From Prostheceraeus crozeri (taxonomy: Eukaryota > Platyhelminthes > Polycladida > Euryleptidae): a DNA stretch of 64,000 nucleotides. The notes under the pieces are model-generated. The model searched no databases, was not told where the DNA came from, and saw nothing but the letters and a program-made list of their open reading frames with translations. A program made the translations under genes and the position numbers. The stretch lies in assembly GCA_907163375.1 (NCBI GenBank), contig CAJQUW010006363.1, positions 761,501 to 825,500 of the forward strand, in the 5' to 3' direction. Positions within the stretch are counted from its first letter, which is position 1. Every line of letters starts with the position of its first letter. This document shows, one piece after another, positions 35,721 to 45,500 of this stretch.

Positions 35721-35909
35721 CGGACGGTAACGACCTGTCCATTTTCAAGCTGTAAATAACAAAATGCTGCAAATGAGATTTGAAATCTCTAAACTATGCA
35801 TTTAAGCAGCGAAGACAAAATGATTAGATCATGGACATCTTAACGAAAGCAAAATTATCAAACGTGCTGATATCAATAGCATACATAAAGATATCGTCTG
35901 AGTCAATAG

Positions 35910-37532
35910 TTATAGCACATTCAGATGCCTAGTGAGTCCTTTATCCTTAACATTGAGAGATGGGCATCGTTCCTTTATCAAAATGGCCTCGGCGATTTGA
36001 AGGCTGTTTGTCTCTGGGAATCTTGTCAGTACTTCCATTCTATCTATAATCTGTTTCGGTTTGATGTTATGTTGTTCAATTGAGTGATTTTTGATGGATC
36101 CATTGTTTTCATGTTGCTTGCTCCTCACTTTTAGTTCATTTGTAGTGTAGCCAATATATTGAGCTCTATTACAAGAACTCTCTTGACAAGTGTATTGGTA
36201 CACAACATTATTATCAGAGCTCAACTTATCTTCCTTGGTTTTTATTGCGTTGACCAGTTTGAAGTTTTTGTAGTAAATTCTCACGTTTATTTGCCAATTT
36301 TCTATCCTTGATTCAGTGCTGTCACTCACAATTTTGATTAAGCGTTTTTCTTCAATTAGATAATTCGACGTCAATTGACCTTTGTAATAAAAGACAATTT
36401 TGTTTTTTCCATCTTCTTGTTTGTTCTTTTCATTCTTCAGATATGTATTCATAATTGTATTCAACTCTTTATCAAAATATACCATTGGATAATTGCTATT
36501 TGTCAAAATTCTTTTGATTTTGGCAACTTCTTCGTGAAAAGCCTTCCAGGTTGAGCAAATGCGGAGCGCTCGATGAATGTAACTTTTTATTACTGAAATT
36601 TTGTATCGATGGGCAGTGAAAGAAGTGAAGTCCAAGCAGTAGTTAGCAGCTGTGCATTTGCGATAGATAGAAAAGCTGAGAGAATTATTGCGAGTGATGA
36701 AAACATCAAGAAAAGAAATTGAAGTATTTTCTTCAAGCTCATAAGTGAAATTCAAAACTGAACTTGACCTAAACTTCTCTATGATTTGAATCAAGTGAGC
36801 TTCATCTTTGACAATTATGAAAGTATCATCAACATATCGATAATAAGCGATTGGCTGTTCTTCTTTTGAAATTGATTGGAATACCTTGTTTTCTAGATGT
36901 GCCATGTAAAAGTTCGCATATGTTGGACCAAGAGGTGATCCCATGGAAACTCCATCAATTTGACGATAGACGTTTCCCAACCAAGTGAATGGAGTCTGGG
37001 TGGTGCAAATTGTCAGAAGTTTTTCTAGTGTATTTCTTGGTATTTGTGGTGCTGGAATACTTGGGTTATTGTAAACGTTATCCAAAATTATCTGTGTTGT
37101 CTCACCAACAGGAACATTGGTAAATAAACTTACCACGTCGATAGAGGCCATCAAGTGATTTCCTACATTGTCAAGTGCACTTGCTTTCGCTGTAAAGTCA
37201 TAAGAAGAGTCTGTGACATATGTGTAATTGCAATATGGCTTTATGATACTATCAACGTATTGGCTAACTTGATGAGTTGCTGAGCCTACCATCGAGATAA
37301 TTGGCCTTAAAGGCGGATTGGTCACATTTTTATGGACTTTTGGAAGTCCATACAGAAATCCAGGTCGAAAGTAGCCAGTAAGTTTGTCAGCTTTTATTTT
37401 GTTCTGTTGATTTCCAATCAAAGAGTTCAATTCCTTTTTAATTGTGTCCGTTGGATCCTTGGTCAATTTTGTGAATTTTGAAGTATCTTGAACAATCGAA
37501 TTGAGTTTCTTGTTGTAATCTTCACGATCCAT
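35910..37532 (-). CDS. Penelope-like reverse transcriptase with GIY-YIG endonuclease
   Basis: 540 codons from an internal Met; the frame stays open upstream to about 37655 (I-K-K-A-D-K-G-G-K-T-V-V-M-D). RT blocks in order: L-Y-G-L-P-K-V-H-K (about residue 61), R-P-I-I-S-M-V-G-S, A-S-I-D-V-V-S-L-F-T-N-V, G-V-S-M-G-S-P-L-G-P, Y-R-Y-V-D-D-T-F (the Y-V-D-D active site), and S-F-L-D-V-F-I. The C terminus carries a GIY-YIG endonuclease: Y-Q-Y-T-C-Q...Q-Y-I-G-Y-T-T-N-E-L-K-V-R. RT with C-terminal GIY-YIG defines EN+ Penelope elements, which prime at nicked DNA. No stop interrupts it, but the N-terminal part is missing at this copy. Confidence 0.93.
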   Translation of the reverse strand: MDREDYNKKLNSIVQDTSKFTKLTKDPTDTIKKELNSLIGNQQNKIKADKLTGYFRPGFLYGLPKVHKNVTNPPLRPIISMVGSATHQVSQYVDSIIKPYCNYTYVTDSSYDFTAKASALDNVGNHLMASIDVVSLFTNVPVGETTQIILDNVYNNPSIPAPQIPRNTLEKLLTICTTQTPFTWLGNVYRQIDGVSMGSPLGPTYANFYMAHLENKVFQSISKEEQPIAYYRYVDDTFIIVKDEAHLIQIIEKFRSSSVLNFTYELEENTSISFLDVFITRNNSLSFSIYRKCTAANYCLDFTSFTAHRYKISVIKSYIHRALRICSTWKAFHEEVAKIKRILTNSNYPMVYFDKELNTIMNTYLKNEKNKQEDGKNKIVFYYKGQLTSNYLIEEKRLIKIVSDSTESRIENWQINVRIYYKNFKLVNAIKTKEDKLSSDNNVVYQYTCQESSCNRAQYIGYTTNELKVRSKQHENNGSIKNHSIEQHNIKPKQIIDRMEVLTRFPETNSLQIAEAILIKERCPSLNVKDKGLTRHLNVL

Positions 37533-37691
37533 GACTACCGTTTTCCCTCCCTTGTCTGCTTTTTTAATGACAATTGCAGTGTTCTTTTTCAGACTTTTTA
37601 GTGCTTCTTGCTCACCTTTGCTTAAAGGATTTTTGCTTCGATCAACTGTATTCGTGAACGCAATAAATAAAAAAAATAAAATAAAAAAAAT

Positions 37692-37978
37692 AAACGTCGC
37701 AAAATATGAGTTACTTTACCATCAAATGGCATTCTTTTATCATCTTGAGAACAATATCGCCAGAAGAAAAAAGTCAATATAGAAAAACGGAAAGGTCTTT
37801 GCATAAATGCATAAAATTAAATCATGATATTAATTACAACAACATTTGCAAAAAAAATGAATTGGTTCCAAAATACACAAAAATTAAGTTATATGATAAA
37901 AATCTGCAAAACAAAAAGGTCACTGAACAGTTTCGTTCAGAATTAGTGGATCATGAAATCAAAAAACAAAAGAATGAT
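37692..37978 (+). repeat. Penelope inverted tail (5' side)
   Basis: Inverted copy of 35434-35720. The match begins at AAACGTCGCAAAATATGAG, directly after the hairpin-GAAA block of the 3' repeat, and ends at (TA)n. Confidence 0.9.
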
Positions 37979-37995
37979 ATATATATATATAGATA

Positions 37996-38717
37996 AGAAA
38001 TATGCGCTCCTGCCCCACCGAATTGTACTCTCCTGCCCCACTTGTACTCTCCTGCCCCACGGACGAATATGAAATGTACGCCCCTGCCCCACAACTGTAC
38101 GCTCCTGCCCCCATGTGCACTCCTGCCCCACTGACTCTCCTGCCCCACGTATGAGCTTTTGCGGAATATGATTGTGCATTGATATGTACTGTTGTGAAAG
38201 AAGTTCTGTGGCTGTCAGCGCCTCCAAATGCCTGGTCCGACGATTGCTGTAGGCCCTGGTCCCTTCAATTTTCGTATTTAGAGTTAGCTTTTGCGGAATA
38301 TGATCGTGCTGTGATATGTACTGATATGAATGAAGATATATGACAGTCAGAGCACCTCCAAATGCATGGTCCGTCCATTGCTGTAGGCCCTCAATTTTCG
38401 TATTTAGAGTTAGCTTTTGCGGAATATGATTGTGCATTGATATGTACTGATGTGAAAGAAGTGCTATGATTGTCAGAGAACCTCCAAATGCCTGGTCCGA
38501 CGATCGATTGCTGTAGGCCCTCAATTTTCATATTTAGAGTTAGCTTTTGCGGAATATGATTGTGCTGTGATATGTACTGATATGAATGAAGATATATGAC
38601 AGTCAGAGCACCTCCAAATGCCTGGTCCGACGATTGTTGTAGGCCCTGGTCCCTTCATGTACAAGTGGGGCAGGAGAGTACAATTCTCGGTGGGGCAGGA
38701 GAGCACATTTCGTATTT
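37996..38717. mobile_element. Foldback element with CCTGCCCCAC repeats and internal minisatellite
   Basis: The left end has seven copies of a CTCCTGCCCCAC-type motif (38007-38148). The right end has two in inverted orientation (38665-38710). Ends match as inverted repeats of about 55 bp, including AATTGTACTCTCCTGCCCCA. Between them is a four-copy minisatellite. Both sides abut (TA)n. No coding potential was recognised. Confidence 0.7.
38154..38650. repeat. Minisatellite, about 130-bp unit, four copies
   Basis: Units begin at AGCTTTTGCGGAATATGAT (38154, 38286, 38412, 38542). Each runs through GATATGTACTG, CACCTCCAAATGC, TGGTCCG and TGTAGGCCCT. Copies alternate small insertions and a few substitutions, so the array is older than a fresh duplication. 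Confidence 0.9.
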
Positions 38718-39635
38718 ATATATATATATATATATATAGTGAAAAGAGAGTGAGTCAAAAATGGTGAATTAATAGAGAAATAAAAGCCCAGAAGGAAAAC
38801 AAACTCAACTTTGGATTACTCCCCACCGGAAATATTTCAGCAAAATCGTCTATGGGTCAAAGGTTGATAAAAAAATGGAGATATCTTTCCGCCGTAGTGG
38901 TCAGGATAGTTATTATTGTCACAAAAATCACTAAACGTTCTATTCCGCCAATTCCACTGTTTGTAGTTATTATGTTGCATTTCATACCGTTCGTTGTTCC
39001 TCCATTTGTTGCAATTGCAGCTTCTGTGTTTGATATAATGATCGTAATTGATGTACCTTTTATTCATATTGTAGTTTTGTATTTCACAACATTCGTTGTT
39101 TCTCCTGTCGTTGCGTTTAAAGCCATCGTAGTTTGCATTAGAATAGTTATTATATCGTTTGTTATAATTTGTTCTGAAGTTTCTCCAGTTATTATAATTT
39201 GCATTGTTATTCGAAAGTTGACGTTCTTTTGGTACCACTAATTGTTTTTGTACTGTTTTACTTTCACTATTAATGGAAATTAAATGTTTGGTTGATTAAA
39301 AAAAACTTTGCTTTTCTTGCCAAATGATAGTACTCCTTTTCTCTTCCTCCTCAATCATTTCACGCCATTGGTCTTCGCGGAGTTTTAGTTTCCTGACCAC
39401 TACGGCGGAAAGATATCTCCATTTTTTTATCAACCTTTGACCCATAGACGATTTTGCTGAAATATTTCCGGTGGGGAGTAATCCAAAGTTGAGTTTGTTT
39501 TCCTTCTGGGCTTTTATTTCTCTATTAATTCACCATTTTTGACTCACTCTCTTTTCACAATATAATTTATCAAAAATTGATTCCTGGAAGAGGCAAGCTG
39601 CAACTAAGGATAAAGCACAGATACTGTTTGACAAA

Positions 39636-40268
39636 ATGGAGAATCTGGAAAACAGATTTAATGGATTGACGAACGTAGTAAATTCACTCTATAAACTATT
39701 AAGTGCTTTTCAAATAGACATTAAATTCGATTTAAATAAAATTATGAATGAAACAACAAAAATTACAAATGAAAAGAAAGAATTGAAGATGGAAATGTCC
39801 GAAATGAACACGAAATTAACGAAAATGTCAATAACAAAATTAGATTGGAATAAAAAAATTCAACAACGCAAGTTTGCGTTTTATGAAGCACTACGAAACA
39901 ACGCAATCGCCAATATTTATGAAACAGCACTGAAAAAAAGAAATGTAAGAATCCCAAAGAAGTTTTTAAAAGAACCGGTAGCTCAACATATTGAACAAGA
40001 AAAGGAACTGCGGAAGGAACAATGTATTAAACGGTGTGAATGTGAAATCAAGAGACTGAGATTGATAGCAGAAATAAAGAGTAAAATTACTGAAAGAATA
40101 GATGAAGAAATGATGGAATTTATAAAGGTGTATTACAACGATGACGAAACTAAACTCCGCGAAGACCAATGGCGTGAAATGATTGAGGAGGAAGAGAAAA
40201 GGAGTACTATCATTTGGCAAGAAAAGCAAAGTTTTTTTTTAATCAACCAAACATTTAATTTCCATTAA
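39636..40268 (+). CDS. Coiled-coil protein of the RT-less Penelope-like element
   Basis: 210 codons from ATG to stop. The first 80 residues are a heptad-like Lys/Glu/Met-rich coiled coil (E-N-L-E-N-R-F, M-E-M-S-E-M-N-T-K-L). A compact block follows: K-R-N-V-R-I-P-K-K-F-L-K-E-P, K-E-L-R-K-E-Q-C-I-K-R, D-E-E-M-M-E-F-I-K, D-Q-W-R-E-M-I-E-E-E-E-K-R. From memory, similar blocks (I-P-x-K-F or I-P-R-K-Y then a W-x-x-x-x-x-x-E-E-E-K-S) occur in retroelement-linked hypothetical proteins of cnidarians and other invertebrates; this is not verified. It could be a nucleic-acid-binding ORF1-type protein. Its last codons (from about 40146) are duplicated in the inverted tail. Confidence 0.65.
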   Translation: MENLENRFNGLTNVVNSLYKLLSAFQIDIKFDLNKIMNETTKITNEKKELKMEMSEMNTKLTKMSITKLDWNKKIQQRKFAFYEALRNNAIANIYETALKKRNVRIPKKFLKEPVAQHIEQEKELRKEQCIKRCECEIKRLRLIAEIKSKITERIDEEMMEFIKVYYNDDETKLREDQWREMIEEEEKRSTIIWQEKQSFFLINQTFNFH

Positions 40269-40299
40269 TAGTGAAAGTAAAACAGTACAAAAACAATTA

Positions 40300-40680
40300 G
40301 TGGTACCAAAAGAACGTCAACTTTCGAATAACAATGCAAATTATAATAACTGGAGAAACTTCAGAACAAATTATAACAAACGATATAATAACTATTCTAA
40401 TGCAAACTACGATGGCTTTAAACGCAACGACAGGAGAAACAACGAATGTTGTGAAATACAAAACTACAATATGAATAAAAGGTACATCAATTACGATCAT
40501 TATATCAAACACAGAAGCTGCAATTGCAACAAATGGAGGAACAACGAACGGTATGAAATGCAACATAATAACTACAAACAGTGGAATTGGCGGAATAGAA
40601 CGTTTAGTGATTTTTGTGACAATAATAACTATCCTGACCACTACGGCGGAAAGATATCTCCATTTTTTATCAACCTTTGA
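40300..40680 (+). CDS. Asn/Tyr/Arg-rich low-complexity frame
   Basis: About 126 codons, starting at GTG or continuing from upstream. It is rich in N, Y, R and K (N-N-N-A-N-Y-N-N-W-R-N-F, repeated R-N-N-E) with Cys clusters (C-C-E-I, C-N-C-N). This composition is typical of RNA-binding tails. It lies 30 bp after the coiled-coil frame, so it may be its tail or a second protein. An inverted copy fills 38837-39238 on the minus strand. Confidence 0.5.
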   Translation: MVPKERQLSNNNANYNNWRNFRTNYNKRYNNYSNANYDGFKRNDRRNNECCEIQNYNMNKRYINYDHYIKHRSCNCNKWRNNERYEMQHNNYKQWNWRNRTFSDFCDNNNYPDHYGGKISPFFINL

Positions 40681-40764
40681 CCCATAGACGATTTTGCTGA
40701 AATATTTCCGGTGGGGAGTAATCCAAAGTTGAGTTTGTTTTCCTTCTGGGCTTTTATTTCTCTC

Positions 40765-40770
40765 TCTCTC

Positions 40771-40852
<82 letters not shown>
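40765..40852. repeat. (TC)n-(TA)n microsatellite
   Basis: A TC run of about 16 bp followed by an almost pure TA run to 40852. It marks the right edge of the Penelope-like cluster; similar TA runs lie at 35384-35397, 37979-37992 and 38718-38739. Confidence 0.95.
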
Positions 40853-40854
<2 letters not shown>

Positions 40855-42069
40855 TGCCTAGAATAGACCTGCTCGTGATTCCTTTATGAATTATTATAGT
40901 AGCTTATTAAAGTGTTTTCTCCTTCGGTTGCCCCTACAAAAACATGCTTTCAGCTTTTGAAGTGATAACACCTTAAGCTTAAAATCATTTTGGGTCAAAA
41001 ATGACCGTCGGTCGTACATCGGTTAACTTGCCTTTATAAGTATAAGTAGGCCTTTATGCGATTTTCACTGCGTCATTCATCATGGAAAGCTAATTTGAGT
41101 GGTGCAATATAAAAAGGATTGGCTATTGACCTAGTTGTCTGCACACATATTAAGTGCGACCGTGATTCTTTCGGCCTTCGAAATGACGGCCGAAAACTGT
41201 AGAAGGTTGCGCACCTGATCTGTATACGCTGCTGTGTTGTTGTTCGCTGGCGGGCAATTGTTGTTGTTATTTCTATAGTTAAGTTGCACCGCGAGAGCCC
41301 GGAGTTCTTCTAACAGCTGCTGAAGATGTCGTATGTGTTGTTGTTGGTAGTTGTGATTGTGTCAATTTCTCATCGTTTCTAATTTATACCAATTTTTGAG
41401 ACTTCACGATAAATCCACTTTCTTTTAAAAATTGAAAGAGTTTCCTTTAATCTCTGCCCGCTAGCTTTCGACCCGACTTCATTTCGTTCTTATCACGGAT
41501 TTTATAATCTCCTTTTTGAACATGGACCATTAATCAGTTTTCATGATATCTTTTCTATCGTCGTTTTTTCTGTCATCAACAATCACGTTATTCGCACATT
41601 GAATTTCTTTCTTCTGTCAGTTTATTAATCGATTTATTCGCATCTCATCTCATCTCTCTCTCTCTCTCAGCGTTTTTATTCTTTGCTGACCGTTAATTAT
41701 TCTCTTCTTTCTTTTTTTACGAAATATTGAATATCTCGTTTACGAAACGAAAATGGCGTAGACTGACCGGTTACACATATACATGTACACAAGAAATATG
41801 AACTATGAACATGCATATGAACGACGCAGAGAACGGCACGCAGGAACAATGAGGATAGGATAAGGGCACATGGGTTAGATTGAAACGAACAAATGTTAGA
41901 TACATTAGCATAATACACTATACGCGACATGAAATTATCGGAATTGAATCTTATTATGGAATTGGAATTGAATTGAACTGTTTCGACTGGAATTGGAATT
42001 GGAGTTGGAATTGAAATTTCTGCTCTGGAATTGGAATTAAAAAATTTCAGTGGAATTTTTCCAGCTCTG

Positions 42070-42434
42070 CCGTGATTACTTTGGTAGTGGTTTACGTTAT
42101 AGAATTAATTTTAGTCTTGAAATGATCATGATTTCCTCTATTTATATTCCTACCGACTCATAATATTTGCTAAACAACGTAATTTTCAATGTTGTCTGTG
42201 TCTGTCGTAATCATGACTATATATTCTCTGTTCTCCCGCTCAACACGATGAATAATTTATCAATGTTTATCTTGCACCTCAACCTTCCGCATGTCACGAG
42301 GAACTCATTACCTCATTTGTCGAGCTGGAAAGACGTAGGTGGTGGGTTTGCAGAGGCTAGACAAGCCTATCTTGTTCCCATGTTACTAGATTAGGCAGGT
42401 ACCTGGTATCCATCTGAAATTCGGCTACATAGAC
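42070..42434. promoter_or_regulatory. PKD2: Putative PKD2 upstream region
   Basis: The 360 bp between the outer hAT (with its target duplication) and the proposed PKD2 start codon. No TATA box or CpG island is evident. If exon 1 is right, the hAT nest lies close to the promoter. Confidence 0.3.
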
Positions 42435-42510
42435 ATGAATGCCAACAGCACGGAAGATCTTATTCAGCGATCGAAAAAGAAGGAGAATGTTTGTCACAGG
42501 ATAACATCAT
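42435..42510 (+). CDS. PKD2: PKD2 exon 1 (proposed start exon)
   Basis: ATG at 42435 opens 25 codons of a polar, basic cytosolic tail (M-N-A-N-S-T-E-D-L, then R-S-K-K-K) ending T|GTAAGT, a strong donor. It ends in phase 1, exactly what exon 2 needs. No homology backs it. A rival start exon ending G|GTGAGG at about 42798 has the same phase but a weaker donor. A longer 5' exon from an acceptor-like CAG at 42396-42398 is also possible. Confidence 0.55.
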
Positions 42511-45500
42511 GTAAGTGATTTATAAAAATTGTTATCAGTCTAAGCAAGATGGTGTATTCGTTTTAAACTTTTGATTGCAATTGAAATTCTTTTTTCAAAT
42601 CAACAAATTGAATTCGGAAATTGCACCAATCAAACACGGGTATTGTTGTTACATCATTGACTTGTGTTTCTGCTCGGAAGTTTAGGCCTCATTGCTTGCA
42701 TTAGAGGATTGACAAATTAGCTAGCATCTTTTTCTTTTATACATAGACATTGTGATTGGTTAATGATCAATGTTAATGGAGACATTTAGAAATTCTGGTG
42801 AGGATCATGTTGCAAGAGAACATATTGCAAAGTATCACAATACTGTCGAAACACGTGTCGAACAAAACCACGTTTATTTGTCGAAGAAAAATCCTTGTCG
42901 AACAAGCAATGACTACCATACAGACACGCACCAGTATTTGTCAGCATCGACTATAATTCTTTACAATATTCTAAAGGTGCATTCCACCGGCGCGGCGCGG
43001 TTCTGAACGAAAATTCTGGATGCGTCGCGCCTGGTGTGAAAGGACCTTTCACTTTTAATCAAAACTTCATGCACACATATCAACAAACCAATAGATCATA
43101 CTTGTCAACTGCTTCAGATAGATCATACTTGTCAACTGCTTCAGTTTCAGTGCTTGAAAACCATGGCCAGTTTTAAATACACATCAAAATAACCGCTAAA
43201 AGTGCTCGATTCATAAAAATGTTATAAACAGCTATCATTACGATGTTGTGAAATGCCCTCTCTTTAAAAAAAATTAAAAACACGATTTCAAACAATGCAG
43301 CTACAAAATGCGATGAACCATGTTTCAATACTTCGTTTAAAACTTGTTTCACTACAACTATGTATTTAACTGATGGAAGAAACCTAATCTCATTCAGAAA
43401 AATCGCTGCATTGTAGGTATATGGTAATGTGTGAATGTGCAATTATAGTGAATATCGGCTCTATCTAAGCACCAATGAATGACATTGACAACAGTTCGTG
43501 AAATGCTATGAAAGCCGATACATGTATTTATTAGTTTCCGCAAGCAAATATTCAATCGCGTGTCATTATTGAAACAAGAGGGCCTAATTAAAGTTTGAAA
43601 TGATTAAAAATCAAGATATATACATGATATTAAAGCACCTTAAAATATGTTTGAGCCAAAAATATTTTCAAAAACGTCATCTTCTCAACCCTATGGTTTT
43701 AATATTTAGACAATGAATTCTTTATCAAAGGACACATCAGTCGGGAAACTGGTTCTATATTGCTGATTATTTGGTAATCACTGTTTTCTTGAGCCAAATG
43801 ATTATTGTACTCGTATTCTTCGACAAAGCATTTTTCGAAATTATATTTTTGTTCAAAAACATTCCACAATTAATGCTTACAATTAAGTATTAGCATCAGT
43901 GAATTAAAAATTCGATTAAATGTTATTTGCTGATTCGCATGGAATGTCAATACATGAACATTTCTACAACATAATAATATTGCTGTCCCTTTACACTTTG
44001 ATGCATGATCCGTCTATTTTATTTAATGCTTTACTGATATTTTGAAATTAAAAATTAAGAATTAAAGAATTCTTATACTTTACTTATGTCTTATTATTGG
44101 TTTACCAGATTCACATTGAAAAAAAGGCTGGCATTTCGTTAGCACTGAACTGGGAAAATTCCCATATGTAGGCATATTTATCGTTTGAGACCACTAAGTT
44201 GCATGGTTTCACTCGCCCATGTTCATTCTTCCGAGGCAATTGCAATTGACGTGATCTTCAATCGAAAATAAGTAGCAATAAATTTGATAACTTTGGTGTC
44301 TGTGGAAGTTTTCATGAAAATGAGTGAATGTAATGTGCATGCACGATAAGAAATTACTTCCTATTTACTATATTTACTTGATAATGCACAAAATTGGAAT
44401 GTACATGATAAATTTCAAAGCATGCAAATTGCTGAATTGTTTGTCCTCCATTTTCCAGGCATTTGGTCAACGCCAGACACTGTTGAAGACACAAATGACA
44501 AAAGAAAATATCTTAAAAGTTCCTTTCGGGAATTTATTGCCTACCTTGTGTTTTTAGCACTTGCTGTATTGGGTAAGACTGAAATAATTGAAAATATATT
44601 GAAAAGTTATTAATTTAGAAATTCAAAGAGGATCTGAAACATCAAATTTTTCAATGTCAAGCAAGCAATTCATAATGACTATATATTTTGCGGATAAAGT
44701 TGGTCAATGGCATCAGATGGCATGTAATTTTCAGAATATCCGAATATCAGAACGCATATTTTTTCAATACATGAAAATACGTACAATGAGGTTAATGAGG
44801 CATGTATTACACAGAGATGGCAAGTTGCACATATACAGGAAAAATTATTTTTGTGAGATTTATGAGGAGATGGAGAACTGATTTTAACTTATCTGGAAGG
44901 ACAGGATCCTAAGTCAGTAAAGTGCAGTTGATAATTGATGATAGAATCATATGAATTTTTAATGCATTCACATATCATTCAAAAGGTCATGCGTCATAAA
45001 CAACATTTCAATATGATAAAACGAGTGTTGATATGAACGGCATTAATAATTCAGCTTGTTTTAGATTTAGTGATCTTAATAGGCTTCCTATCTAATAAAT
45101 AAGTCCTAATTAGTAGAAGGTCCGAACGACAAAAATATAATTTAATCAACTTACAAGTACAAATGCAAAATCATTTGCATATACCGGTGTACTGTCAGCA
45201 AGTCAGATATGTTCATATTAAGTCAGGCCATATGCATAAGTGCGTATAAAAGTACTAGATGAAAATGATTATTTTAAGAAACCTTATTCTAACAATTTTG
45301 AGAAATTAAATTTAGATTAAAAATTATAAATAGAAAAATGTCTATTTAGGCCATATTACCTTATATGTGTCATCTATGTTATGCATTACATTTCTCCAAT
45401 ATGCCGGTAACGGTGATATTTATCAAATTGCTATTATGTGATTACGTCAACAAACACAAATAGCAAACATGTGCACGATGACGCATATATTTGGTTGAAG

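Larger units (their letters stand above)
35394..37983 (-). mobile_element. Penelope-like retroelement with inverted terminal tail
   Basis: The element reads on the minus strand. It holds a long RT plus GIY-YIG frame (35910-37655) and a 3' terminal repeat (35394-35772) that encodes the N-terminal part of such proteins (N-D-I-N-Y-N-N-I-C-K-K-N-E-L-V-P-K-Y-T-K). A copy of 287 bp of that repeat lies at the other end in inverted orientation (37692-37978). An inverted, truncated terminal repeat beside the 5' end is the known hallmark of Penelope elements. (TA)n flanks both sides. It is 5'-truncated but the arms look nearly identical, so the insertion appears recent. Confidence 0.88.
38741..40764 (+). 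mobile_element. Second Penelope-like insertion without RT
   Basis: The body (39392-40764) reads on the plus strand. A terminal block CCTGACCACTACGGCGG... starts at 39392 and recurs directly at 40632. Next to the left block lies a 620-bp inverted copy of the element's 3' part (38773-39392 against 40146-40764). Direct terminal repeats plus an inverted truncated tail is the Penelope layout, as in the neighbouring element. It encodes a coiled-coil protein and an Asn-rich frame but no RT or endonuclease, so it is probably a deletion derivative or a non-autonomous partner. Confidence 0.7.
34500..41219 (+). mobile_element. Inner hAT element inside the outer hAT
   Basis: The target duplication CTGTATAC is at 34492-34499 and 41220-41227. 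The left end is CAGGGATGCGCAACCTGCGG; read inward from the right end it is ATCAGGTGCGCAACC. A relic of the transposase C-terminal domain follows on the plus strand at 34823-35134. The middle is occupied by Penelope-like and foldback insertions (about 35394-40764) in TA-rich microsatellite DNA. Confidence 0.82.
34094..42069. mobile_element. Outer hAT element with nested insertions
   Basis: An 8-bp target duplication CCGTGATT lies at 34086-34093 and 42070-42077. Ends are inverted: CAGAGTTGGAAAAG at the left and CAGAGCTGGAAAAA read inward from the right. Both subterminal regions (34110-34215 and 41935-42055) are full of GGAATTGGAATT motifs, as expected for transposase-binding repeats. The only unique DNA left is 34094-34499 and 41220-42069, where no transposase was recognised, so it is probably non-autonomous. 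Everything between is later insertion. Confidence 0.85.

Noticed and set aside
38852-39241. Hydrophobic plus-strand frame that looks like a membrane protein
   Set aside because: It is the shadow of the inverted Asn-rich frame (AAT codons read as ATT on the other strand); the same shadow appears at 40297-40641.
42770-42797. Alternative PKD2 first exon (M-L-M-E-T-F-R-N-S-G)
   Set aside because: Phase 1 fits, but the GTGAGG donor is weaker than GTAAGT at 42511 and there is no homology for either; kept only as a fallback.
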